The notes under the pieces: generated by a model
The model's database searches: none
What the model was told of the DNA's origin: nothing
Seen by the model: the letters and a program-made list of their open reading frames with translations, nothing else
NCBI GenBank assembly: GCA_037952775.1
Contig: JBANAY010000003.1
Location: 9,796,001 to 9,860,000, forward strand
Origin: Clonostachys chloroleuca
Lineage: Eukaryota > Ascomycota > Sordariomycetes > Hypocreales > Bionectriaceae
DNA length: 64,000 bases
Direction of reading: 5' to 3'
Shown: piece after piece, positions 32,762 through 45,688 of the stretch
Numbering within the stretch: position 1 is the stretch's first letter
Layout: each line of letters opens with the position of its first letter
Position numbers and translations under genes: made by a program

Positions 32762-35561
32762 ATTTGTGGGTTGAAAAGCTGAGGTCCGGCAAAGCTAATC
32801 AAATAAGTAAAGGTTTGGGGTATACAAGAATTGTCGACTCGCAACAAATGGTAAGATAATAGAGTTTGAATTGCCAGATTCAGTTGAAGGAGAGACTACT
32901 TTTCAAAGGAAAGACTGTTTCTTGGTTGATGGCTGAAGAAGAAGGATTCCTAGCCAGATGGGAGATTTCTGTCGATACTTATACCTTTTGCCGCACCACC
33001 AGGTGAAAGTGAAATGCCGTATGAAATCTCTCTCTCCACGTAGTCTGAACACTTGACTCAAGGAAGATGGAGACCGGCGGTAGTATGAGCAATCGTCCCG
33101 ACCAATCAACACAAGGATATCGACGGTTACCACACGCTACCACCATCACATTGCACTGCATGTCCTGACATTGCATCTGCAAATCCAGTTGAGTTTCTTC
33201 ATCTGGGCTAGATCTCCGTTGCTGAAACGACCACAAACCCTGTTGCCGCCCAGTTGTTCCACTTTACCAAACCTCATGTATCTACAACATCGCCTTTTGT
33301 AAGGTTACTGTAACCACCCGAGCTGAAGCGGCTCAACGAGGCCTAAGCCGAGGTGGGAACGGGTTTCATCTTTGGACGATGCTGCTTTGAAGTACCCGCG
33401 TGAATCTGGAGAGGCCGCACAGTACTCGGCGTCTTATGTTTCACTTTTCAATGGCAATCCACTTGCGGCATTAGGAAATCTAGCACATCAGACGGGTCAA
33501 GAGATCCAGATTTCGGCGCAACATGCAAGTATAACTGAAACGCAGTTGGAGTAGGTGGCGGCGGCCAGCATATCCTTGTCTTCGGCTTATGCATATTGAA
33601 TTAATTAATTATTAATTCGGCGCGGTGTCAGGCAATTCCACTTGTTCAAGAGCTTCATTCCAATTAAATGCTGACAGGTTGCCACCACTTCATGCAGGGG
33701 AGCGCCTGCACACTACATGTAACATGTCAGTACGGAGCAGTTGGGTAAGGGAACAGTCAATTCAACCCTGTCTGGGGTATCTTTCTAGTTCCCGTGCATT
33801 TACACATGTGCTAGTCTTGTGACAGACCTTGCAATCCTCGCAAATCTTTGCTTTTCGTTGATCACTTAGACGCCGAAGGAGAACTCCCAGTTTCCGCGAG
33901 TGGAAATGTGCCTGGAAGGCAGGGGTAACGTAACATGCAGGTGCCCAGCAAATGCCGGATTGCAAATAAGCTGTTTTCCCTGGAGATTCTTCTACTTCTC
34001 TTGGCAGCGGCAAGGATCAAGGATGCTGTTCCCACTACGTACAAATCGACTTATCTGCCTGGTGCTGAAAGTGGAAGGTCCGTATAAGACTCCGACGCGT
34101 CATGACAAGATCGGTATCACATATATTGAGGGAAAAGTCCACTGAATAACGCACATCATCTCACTAGTGTTTGAAATATTGCAAAAGTTGCATTGATAAA
34201 GAAGGTGACATCTGCCCTATCCACAGGGCGTCCACGTAGACTTGAATATATTATCCTGCTAGTTCCTCTCCATTACGCTGCCATTAGTTTGACTTGGAAC
34301 TTTCGTAGAGTCGATTCATGCCTGTGATGGATACATATAGAAATGGAGGGCTTTTGGTCCCAACGACCGTGCCGTCTTCAGAACCGAGACATGATTCAGT
34401 TACCCACAGCGCATGAATGATTGTGTGTCTGCCCGGATCGACAGGTACTGCATATTGCTAGCCGCATTGCAGACTAGTCGTCCGGAACATGGTTACCAGG
34501 CCCTTTATTTCGTCCGGTTTGTGCGAAACGTTACATACTCCACCGATCGGCAAGATGTTCATCAAAGTCTGGACGAATCGTGAGCTCTTGCCGCCATGCT
34601 CCCCTTCATAGGGGAAATTGAAGGAAAGGTGACTAGTGATTGGCATAAATCGTCTGCCTGCGACCTATGATTATTCATAGAATCTATGGACAACGATCTT
34701 TGGTGCCGACAAGACGGTAACGACTATTGGCGAGGAGAAATTACAAACTCAACTGCTGCACAAGCTGTCTTTTGTACACTCTATCGCTAACTATGCATGA
34801 TTCCAATATAACGTATTTTCCTTTTCATCTTCCATTACGTCACTGTAGTTGAAAATGCCCTAAATATTGGTTTGCTCTCACGTATGAGTGAGGTCGAAAT
34901 GGTAAAATACATATATCTTGGAGTAGTCCTTGGTGAAAGGAATTCGACGCCTTCGACGGAACTTTGTACGGGTGTAGGCTTTACCAAAAAGAAAAAAAAA
35001 AGGAAAAAAGAAAATGGCGCTACGTTACTTGAGAGCTATTATGATGTTTCTGATACTCTTCCTTTCTTTATTTCAAGCCTCTCCACCTACTCGTCGCAAT
35101 TTTGAATCATTTCCATGAACCAATATGACGAATCACCCTGATCTTAGATCAACATGTGTACCGTGAGGTTTATCTCTTTCCACTCCTAAAGGATGGATAT
35201 TCTTAGAATTTGTATGTTGTTCACCGTGTTTGAATTTTCTGCCTGAGAGTTCAACCTAACTCTAACCACCAAAGGCACAACTAAAATGCCGATTCAGGGC
35301 TGAAAACCCAGCCAGTAAACCTGTCTCAAAGTCTGTACAAGTGTAAGGGCCTTGATTTATCCAGAAGCTTCCAGAATAACTTGATATATCCACTTCATAT
35401 CCTTGCATCCATACTCCAGATAATCCATATCTGCCGATGTTCAGGTCGCGTTGAGTCAAACAGTCTTTACAAGCACATAGTGGCCACTTTATGAACAACT
35501 CAAAATCTAAATTGTTGTACATATGTTTCAGGAGTAGTTGCAAGTGAGATAAATACAGTAT
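32762..35561. other. Long gene-free region
   Basis: About 2.8 kb, AT-rich, with short frames only (for example 33372-33554 plus and 35262-35543 minus) and no domains. An A-rich tract lies near 34988-35015 and a TTAATTAATTATTAATT stretch near 33600. I see no gene or element boundary. Confidence 0.55.
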
Positions 35562-37099
35562 CTAGTTCTTATTCCACCATTCGCCACGAACCCAGCGGTT
35601 TACCATATCCAAGGAACCCACGGGCTGAGCAGTTGGGGTCATGTGGCCTGCCTTGAAAACCTTGATAAAAGCCAGATTCTGTGCAGTCGTTATTTCGCCG
35701 TATTGGGAACCATTTGCAGCACTTAGGGTCTCAACCTTGGCACTGTTGAACGCTTCCTTTCCTGTCCAATCCAGCCCCTTGACCCAAGCGAAGTTGCCAA
35801 GCCAATTGCAGATAAAGTCAGCGTCACCGGCGTAAATGAGGACGGGAATCTTAGCAACAATATCCGGAATGCGGAGGTATATGGGCATCATCCAATCTCC
35901 AGACTGCTCGAACAGAGAGTAGACCTCGTTGCTGCACTGGGTGTAGCCTTCAACCTCCACGCCGAGTGCTTCCATCACCTCCTGGGAGTTGAGCCACTTG
36001 TCGGCGCCAGTGGGCACGTCCGACGAACCCTTTCGAATATCATAGACGTTGTTACCAGCGGAGCTATAGGGGTCGATGAGTCGACTGTTGCAATAGCTAA
36101 AACCATCCTGGCATGATTTGACATCCCCGTCATAACACTTCCTGATGTAATCCTGGCACGCAGGGAGGTCACTATCCATTTTATCGCAGGTTTGAGAGTC
36201 AAGAACAGAGGGATAGCCACCATCCCCACAAGCCATTGGGCGGTAGTACGCATACTGGGTGAGGGGATCCGTCAGACCATTGCCGATCAATAGGCTCTTT
36301 AAATTGATGTTGCGGTTCGTTTCAGAAAGAATCCTGGAGCCGATACCGGGAATGTAATGGCCGGCGTATGACTCGCCAGCGATGTGGAAGTCCTGCTTGG
36401 CGTATTCCGGAAACTCGTGGAAAAACAGAGTCAACAGAGCATACATGTCGTCACTGGCAGCTACGGTACTTCCAGTGTCGTTTGTTTTACTGTAGGAAAA
36501 CCCAACGTTGACGGGTTGGTCGATAAAAATGACAGATGCATTGTTATTCCACGAGTGAGGGTTTGACTGAATTGTTTGGTCTGGTAGAATCTTGGCCGGA
36601 CCAAGCTCCTGGAATAGGCCGACGAGAGAAGAGCACCCTGGACCGCCGTTGAGCCAGAGAATCACGGGATCACTGGCAGGGTCATTTCTTGACTCGAAAA
36701 ACCCTGGTATGCAAATGAGCAACTTAATGGCAATGTTAGGGCAGATAACGAAGGCTTCTTACAGTAGAAAAGGTGCTTGTCTTGTTCATTGTTGTCCAAA
36801 TAGCCGCTGTATTGCTTTACGGTGTCAATCCCAAGCTTTGATGGATCGAGCTTCTTGGCACGGAGCTTGAAATTAGAAATATGGAAACTCGATTTGTCAA
36901 CAGATGAGACTGTTGCTGACTCCTCGGACACAGCAAGGTCGGACCCCTTGACGACATGATCCCAAGCATCGTCAGACTTCACAGAGACGTCTCTCTTGAA
37001 TGACCTTGCATGCGGGTGCTGGCTTCGATAGGAGAATTTGTTGGCAGCAGCAGAAGATGCTGCTGCACTCAGTGCGAGGATAAAGTTAGAAAAACGCAT
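35562..37099 (-). CDS. Serine carboxypeptidase, S10 family (carboxypeptidase Y-like)
   Basis: Two exons, 37099-36763 and 36703-35562, intron 36704-36762; 492 residues. Signal peptide (MRFSNFILALSAAASSAAA), then a propeptide of about 95 residues and the mature alpha/beta-hydrolase fold beginning near [21 protein letters not shown]. Substrate loop NGGPGCSS; catalytic Ser in GESYAG, Asp in YAGDADFICNW, His in KAGHMTP. Paired Cys in the insert (MACGDGG, TCDKMD, ACQDYIRKC, SCQDGFSYC) match the vacuolar type. It removes C-terminal residues from peptides in the vacuole or outside the cell. Start chosen so that the signal peptide begins at the ATG in the AAACGCATTG context on the plus strand. Likely intact and functional. 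Confidence 0.93.
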
Positions 37100-37656
37100 T
37101 GTCAAAGTCAAATACGAGGCTGGAATTTCTCGATGAAGAAATAAAAAGAGATCAATCGAGCTGCTTGCCCTTCGTTTTATATATTAGAGCTGCGACAAAA
37201 GGGGTCCGTGAGTTTTCCTCCAGTCTGAGCATCAGCACCAGGATGGCACTGGTATTACATGATCATCATGGCCTTCCAGAAGCAGTGTTTCCGACTTGAA
37301 AATTATTCGCCAACATGCATTGATTCGCTGAAGATCGCCATTATGCGGCTGTCTTAGCGTTGTGAATGGGCCACTTTGAAACCCCAGAGCCTCTATTCTT
37401 ATGGGGTTGTCAGCCAGGGGCCAGCCGATCTAGCCGACTGCATCGAATGACAAACGATGAAACAGCCGTCTTTGCCGGCCGGTAAACAAAAGAAGCCAGG
37501 ACTTTTTGTAGTTGAAACAAATGACCAAACTATAAAGAAGTTCCTCTGTGTTTGTGTATACGGTAGGCCGCGAGCGTTTATTGCATCACTTCGATCGAAC
37601 ATTTTGCATGTTGTTACTGTTTGATCGAAGACATAATAGATTCAAATTCCAATCTC
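37100..37656. other. Intergenic region
   Basis: Promoter of the leftward carboxypeptidase and 3' flank of the leftward NACHT-TPR gene. No gene-like frame. Confidence 0.55.
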
Positions 37657-40600
37657 TCATGACTTTAGCAAATCAGATATTTTCCCAGCCTCTTCCGATT
37701 GCTCCTGGTTCTCATGCAGAAGAATTAAGTCCTGGCCGATCTTCTGTGTCAAAGAGTCCTGTGGACCTAAAGCTCGCATTGACCTTTCGAAGCCAAGCTT
37801 GAGGATTGCTTCGGCCTCATCTAGGCGGAACTGCATTTTATAAACGCGCCCTAAATTCCCCATCTGTCCCAATACTGATCGGTGATCTTCCCCGTTGACT
37901 CTTTCGAAACCACGCAGTGCTGTCTCCCAGAATGGGGCTGCTTCATCTATTCGGCCCTGCTTTGCACGTGTGAAACCTACCTTCTCTGCCATTGTAACAG
38001 TTGCTATATCTTCCGGGCCAAGGCAATTTTCGAAGATATGGAATGCTTGTAGTTGCATGTCCTCTGCAAGGTCCAAGAGACCCATGTCTTCGTACAGTTC
38101 TGCCAGCGTGCTGCACATCTCCCCGGTTGCAACATGAGAAGACCCATAATAAAGTTTATATCCCTGGAGCACAGAGAGATAAATTTTCAAAGCTTCTTCA
38201 AGCCTATTTTGTCGCGAGTAGAGCTGCCCGAGATTTTCCCTGGTACGTATCAAGTCGAAATCCGAACCTGGTGATCTCTGCCGAGCCTCGAGCAACTTCT
38301 TCCACAGGTTTTCTGCCTCTTCGTACTGGCCTTTCATGGCATGAGCTGTAGCCAAAGTATCTAGGGAATCAAGAGTCGCTGGATCATCTTGCCCCTTAGT
38401 ACGCTCGTATGAGGTGAATGCTCGTTCCAGCAGCGGTATTGCCTCGTCGATTCTGTCATCATTTTTATATAGCGTACCGAGGTCATATGTTGCAACTATT
38501 GTCTGCGGGTCTTCAACTCCCTTATTCTTTTGCAGTGCGTGGAGATACTTCTCCCATAGAGGAGCGGCTTCATCTAGATGGCCTTGTGTTGCGTACAAAA
38601 GCCCAAGGGAATGTATCGAGCTAAGCGTATCGTCGTGAAGAGAGCCAAATAACTCCTCTCTACCGGCAAGTGCTCGCTTGTATAACGATTCAGCCTCCCG
38701 AAACATGCCCCGTCTCTTATAGAGTATGCCCAGATTGTTGACTGTATTGAACATGGACTCCTTATTTGGATTCTTGGCAGCCTCATATCCAATGAGAGCA
38801 CGGGTATAAAAATCCTGTGCTTCTTCTATGCGGCCGTGTTCTTCATAAAAACGAGCTAGGTTATTGAACGCCGCAAGTATTGGATTTCCAGTGGGACCCC
38901 ATAGTTGCTCACGGCATGGGATGAGCCTCAGCATCATAGCCTCTGCGTCCTTGAGTCTGCCAGTGCGCTCCAGCTGAGAAGTGACTACATCAAGCTCGTC
39001 AATCATCTCGCTGTCAATTTGCCCATCAAGGCTTAACTCTTTCATGTGATCATCCAGGTAAAACATGAGATACCCCTCCACGGTGATATGACTGAACTCC
39101 AAGGTAGAGCTATCCGGAGCCATGCGGATAAGTTGTCCGCCGATCTTAATTACCTCCTCTTCAGTCACAGTTGCGCCCAGAGGGTTGTCTTCGATTTTGT
39201 GGTACAAAAGCAAGATTGATAGCAAGTCACACATCTCTGGGATAGAAAGTTGGAGGCTAGGTATTGTGGTCCCGACATGGATCCATCTTAACAACTTTAC
39301 CAGAATGAATTTTGCTCGAGGCCCGCCGTTCTTCCACACTTCATTCAGATAGTGTCTATAGGGGAAGATTGTAGATGATTTATCATTTGGATTGGGCCCA
39401 TAGGTGTGGTAAGGATGTGCGGAAGAGTCGAGCGGTGCCAAGGTAGGAGGTTGTTCCCAGCGGCCTTGAAGGGCTAGGTGACACTGGTTGTCAAGCTCAC
39501 ATATAGCCCATGTCCAACTGGGAAATTGTTAGTTAGTTGAGCTGCAGCTCGAGCTTCAAGTTCAAGGGTGAGGGTGATTGAAACCTACGCCCCATTGCTC
39601 CTTTCGGCGATATAGTTCTCGATGGCTATTTGAAAATGATTCTGTTCAAGCTCACTGTCGCCCTGTTGAACACGCCTGTTGAGCTCAGCTCGTACATAGA
39701 CCCGCATATCATCGGGCCTGCCCTGAACGTAAACTGGGCAAAAGCTCAATGCCTGGGATAATTCCCGTTGACCTGGCTGCTCAGAACCTGTGCTCAGTAA
39801 TGAAACTTTCGTTTCCGAACTGTCAGAAAGTCCTGCCATTAACGAGAGGAGGCGAGTCGCATTGCCCGGTAACAGAACTTCAACTGAGTTTATAATGGTA
39901 AAAACGCGTTCGAAGCGACGAATCATTGACCCCAGAAGCGTCCCAAGGTCCTCTAAACTGTATGAATGAGAATTTATACTTTCCGGAGGAACCATTCGTG
40001 TGTTCAGGTGGTCATTGAGAACGTCGAATGCAGACTCATTTTGCCGACCGAGCTGCGAAATAAAGGTTTTGAGTACGTTCTGCGGATCCTCGGTTCCTTG
40101 ATGGAATCTATTACAAAAATAGTAGCAAACACCCTGTTTCTCTGTACACTCTGTACTGATTAGGTGCTCTATGACGGATGCAGTCAAGGTTGTCCTCCCA
40201 CAGCCAGAGAAGCCATATAGAAACAGTTTCTTGATCTGCGACACGGGCTGTTCCTGTTCAGGAATCTCCCAATGCTGATATGTGCTGCCTTTGATCCAGG
40301 CGGTGATTTTTTCGTCTTTCAACTGCTCCGAGTTCGTTCCTGGTTCTCGCTGGTGTAGTATACTATTCAATCTTGCCGACATAGGGGTGGAATCAAGAGC
40401 GTTGATAACATCTTTAGCTGTATCACTGCATCGCGATGGCAGATCCAAGCTTAACTTGTGTGACCCCTTATTCATGTTGCTCCCCAAATATGGATATACG
40501 ATCCGGGACCTCTTTAATTTGTGAAACAGATACAGAGCACAATCTGGCTGGTTGTTAAATAGTTGGCTGTTCCCAATGGAACCGAATTTCAACGGAAGTA

Positions 40601-40727
40601 ATAGATCAGACGGAAAATCGATCACGTGAATTGTCAGTCCACGATGTGTGATTCGGAGACAAGTGAGGCAGGCTGGTAGGTGCAGAAGAAAATAACAAAA
40701 GGATAGCTGCCACATCTTGAATTCCAT
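37657..40727 (-). CDS. NLR-like protein: degenerate NACHT-type NTPase plus TPR repeats
   Basis: Exons 40727-39589 and 39517-37657, intron 39518-39588; 999 residues. The intron join gives the usual post-NACHT block (GAWTWAICELDNQCHL). P-loop region at about residue 180 (KKLFLYGFSGCGRTTLTASV), then YYFCNRFHQGTEDPQNVLKTFISQLG, a winged-helix-like part, and from about 570 a run of roughly ten 42-residue tetratricopeptide repeats of kinesin-light-chain type (NNLGILYKRRGMFREAESLYKRAL and similar). Odd: the Walker A lysine is arginine (GRTT, codon 40194-40196) and the Walker B-like segment reads VFTIINSVEVL without the usual aspartates. The N-terminal 150 residues show no known effector domain, so the start could be wrong or the effector lost. 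Possible role in self/non-self recognition or cell death, by family. Confidence 0.85.
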
Positions 40728-41043
40728 GAAAAGCCTCAGGCGAGGCCCGAAATAGAGCCGAATACGATTTAACCGAGTGCTAGCTTAGGGGGATCTACAT
40801 GTAAGCCATCAAGGCTCCGCGTTTACGAGCCTGGCTTTCCGAGGGATCACCACTCTAAGATAACATTGACGGACCCGTACGGAAAGAAACCATCCCATAC
40901 TATTTATCCAAACGATCATCGGCTGTTCTTTCCGACCTGTCATAGTGAGGTCATCATGCCAATTAAACTAAACTGATACTAGACCAGCCCCATCCTTCTG
41001 AGCCATTACCATAATCCTCCACCACCACGACGCAGGAGCTTGT
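40728..41043. other. Short intergenic region
   Basis: 316 bases: promoter of the NACHT-TPR gene and 3' flank of the kinase gene. Nothing notable. Confidence 0.5.
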
Positions 41044-42623
<1,580 letters not shown>

Positions 42624-44154
42624 GACGGTGACAGCGTAGTCTTTCTGCGGGGTAAAGCTTGGTGAGCGACTTTTGCGCTTCCGACTGGCTCAGGAGGTTG
42701 TGTACAGCGACGGCCGGGGCCACGGTAAGACGCAAAGCAAAGGCAATATTTACAAAAGCTTCAATAGAAGCAGTGAAAAGCCGTGTAGACTTGGGCGAGA
42801 TTCCCTTGGTGGGCTGGTAGAAACTAGGAAGAACTTGGATCGAGATGAGACGGACCAAGGGAAGTACCCACATGGCCGCGTGTATTGCTTATGCAGTGTC
42901 ATCGTTGTTATTAAGTCTGAAGTACAGTCGCCATATCCACTCAGTGGTGACAATAACCTTCTGGATAAAAGCTTCATGTATGGCAAACATGGAAGGGCAC
43001 CACCGACAGAGATTTCAATGAGTTTCATTAGGTTGGAGAGAGTTTACGGGCCAGTTGAGTCTGGGGAATGCGCCAGATCCTCGCCCACGAGCTTAACAAT
43101 CAGATATAGTAGGGAGGCGTACGAAAGCTGAAAGCGCTGACGGCAAAGTTGGCGATTCTCCTTTCTACGATAGGGTCAACAAATTGTTCGGGAGAAGGAA
43201 GTCGACCTGTTTTTCTGGAGGATAAGTTGGAAGTTCATAGAGATCTTTCCTGGCTTTGTAGCGCGGAGGCGTAAGCAGCACATAGATTCAGAGAATTGTA
43301 AAGCCGCCTTGCGTAGCAATCTAGTTCACAGCTTGCACCTTGAGACAAAGTGGTCTAGGCCAGATCTTAGCAAGAGCCATGGAAGCCATTGGAGACTCAA
43401 GGGCCAGTAAAACTCTTATCATTCATGACGTCCACCCCAACTAAACTTGACAATATGTCAATACCGTGAAATTCTTCAAAGGAAGGCTCGGGACCATCCC
43501 TTGGCACTTGTTTTCCATGGGAAAAACCCTCTAATCGCGCATCATTACCGATGCCAGATCGAATACTTGTCGACAAGCTTGACATTGCCGGGCACAACAC
43601 TGATTCGCGCAGCTATTTAAGACCCAATACAATGTTTCTCCCTGAGTATGCCTTGGATGAATTACTTCACTGTTATCGCAGGCAAGGAGGAAGTAACCCC
43701 GTACAAGCTAATATCATACGCGAGCATGGAGGCTCAAAAGGTGCAAAGTGAAAGAGATAAGTCGGGATTTGGGGCAGGTGGCTGAAAAAAACGACTGATA
43801 ACTGGGGTTACTTTCAAGGAACGAGTTCACGGAGGGGAGGACACGAATTGAAGACCAAAGAAAATAGAATCAAGGGCTGCTGTCATCGCCTCTCGTAGCG
43901 TAACATTAAAGGCCATATTAGGCACTATTCCCCGAACCCATGGCATGTTGAAACGACGTTTTGAAGAACCACGTAGCTAGATCGTGTACCCTGGTCGAAT
44001 TTGGTCGAATTTGGATATTTTCGAAGTCCAGTCTACTTCTCCTAAACCGTCGGGAGATTACCTCCCTCAAAAGTCCTTTGTTGTGCATAGCCTCGAAGTA
44101 TTCACCATCACAACCTCCCATCACCATCCTTGAACCTGCCGGACACACTGGATC
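42624..44154. other. Divergent intergenic region, kinase / alpha-beta hydrolase
   Basis: 1.5 kb. A 152-codon open frame at 42673-43131 (plus) has no domain and overlaps the probable kinase leader; I do not call it. Nothing else seen. Confidence 0.55.
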
Positions 44155-45069
44155 ATGTCGGAAGACCTGTCCTTCGAGCTTCCAGATGGCCGCCATCTCA
44201 GCTACACCACATTTGGGGCATCCATCTCCCCAAACCAGTCAGTCATAATCTACTTCCACGGGTTTCCAGGAATCAACAGCGAGGGCCTACCTGCCCACGA
44301 GGCGGCTTCAAAGCGCGGTGTTGTCGTAGTTGGTGTCACCAGGCCTGGCTTTGGCGACTCAACGTCACATCCCGGCCGCGCACTGTCCTCATTCGCCCCC
44401 GATGTCCTACATCTTGCCGACCACCTAGGCGTGCAGAAGTTCGCCGTCCTGGGCATCTCCGGAGGCGGACCCTATGCGTTGGCGTGTCTGCGGCACATGC
44501 CCGCCGAGCGGCTGCGCTCCGTGGCTGTCGTGTCCGGCATGTGGCCCACGGCTCTGGGCAAGGCGGGCATGATGCCGCAGATGCGCGTCATGTATACGCT
44601 CGCATGCTGGATGCCCGGATTGGTCAACTGGATGGTCGGCATGGAGCTCAGCGCCGCGGCCCAGGACGCCAAGCACCCGGAGAAGTTTGAGGAGCTGATG
44701 GCCAAAGGCTTCCAGCGATGGCCGGCCGAGGACCAGGAGGTTATCTTTGGAGAGGATGGTAAGCTTTTCAAGGTCCTGTCACGAAGCTCGCGAGAAGCCA
44801 TCAAGTACGGCACTGGCGGATTTGGTACTGAGGCGCAAATCTTCGGCAGGCCTTGGGATTTCCAGCTGGAAGATTTACCCATGGATGGCAGGCTGTGAGT
44901 GTGGCATGGCGCCAAGGATCGCAATGTTCCAATTACGATGGCTGATCAGGCAGTCGAGCTGATGCCCAGTGTTGAGTACCACAGATTTGAGGAGGAGGCT
45001 CATCTGACTTTGTCTATGAAGCACCTGGGTGAGATTCTGGACTCGTTGCTTAGCAAGTTGATGAACTGA
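44155..45069 (+). CDS. Alpha/beta hydrolase, interrupted by an in-frame TGA
   Basis: The frame reads 304 codons from 44155 to the TGA at 45067-45069 but is cut by a TGA at 44896-44898 (codon 248). The upstream part has the hydrolase core (VIIYFHGFPGINSEG, nucleophile elbow LGISGGGPYALA with the catalytic Ser). The part beyond the stop keeps perfect frame and holds the other catalytic residues: Asp in WHGAKDRNVPI and His in EEEAHLTL. The stop overlaps a good donor (GTGAGT at 44895), but splicing to AG at 44949 or 44953 shifts the frame and meets a stop at once, so an intron does not rescue it. If translated only to 44898 the enzyme lacks its Asp and His and should be inactive. Recent nonsense mutation, base error or readthrough are all possible. 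Substrate unknown. Confidence 0.82.
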
Positions 45070-45688
45070 GGGCAGTTTTCCTGGAGGACAGGACACAGCT
45101 TAAAGCAGAACATGTTCCAGCATTTGGGTTTCAGAACGCTTTGGAAGACCTCTTGGTTACCCTTCAAGTCGGTTGCAATGCGTCTCACATATCACACATA
45201 ATATATAGGGAGTTTAAAATAGAGAATTGCCCCATCACTTGATGTATAGATCCAAGCAAAGTTCCCAGTTCAACATACTGAGCGATGCATACTGCCCCAA
45301 GCCTCGACACAATTCAAGAAGATTAATATCATCAATCCTAAGAAGTAACCTCTCTTAAAGCTTTTATTAAGTAGTTTAAGGCATGGTTTAGTGTGTGTAA
45401 GCTCGTCTTGGGATGGGACAAGCCTCTCAGGGAACATCTTCACTAGTCCATGTGTATCAACTCCACCACCAACTATAGATCATTCAACTGCGACACGTCT
45501 TTACAGCGATGTGATTATTTATCGAAATAGACTGATCATACTCCTCAGAGCACTTTCATTAGTCTCTTGATAGGTAGTTCTGTCCACAACCCTCTTCTCC
45601 TCATCAACGACCAGGCTTCCACCCCTCTGGTTGTTTGCCAGCCGCTGTTGATACATATGAAGTGAGCGTGTACCAGTGGCGGCATTAC
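45070..45688. other. Intergenic region between convergent genes
   Basis: 3' flanks of the hydrolase and the DUF4419 gene. No gene seen. Confidence 0.55.

Noticed and set aside
34988..35015. A-rich tract as a possible poly-A tail of a retroelement
   Set aside because: No adjacent element sequence, target-site duplication or open frame.
42673..43131. 152-codon plus-strand frame upstream of the CaM kinase
   Set aside because: No recognisable domain; it overlaps the probable kinase promoter and leader and contains in-frame low-complexity residues only.
44895..44953. Intron that would remove the TGA in the alpha/beta hydrolase
   Set aside because: Donor GTGAGT is good, but acceptors at 44949 and 44953 both lead to stops within eight codons and would delete the WHGAKDRNVP motif.
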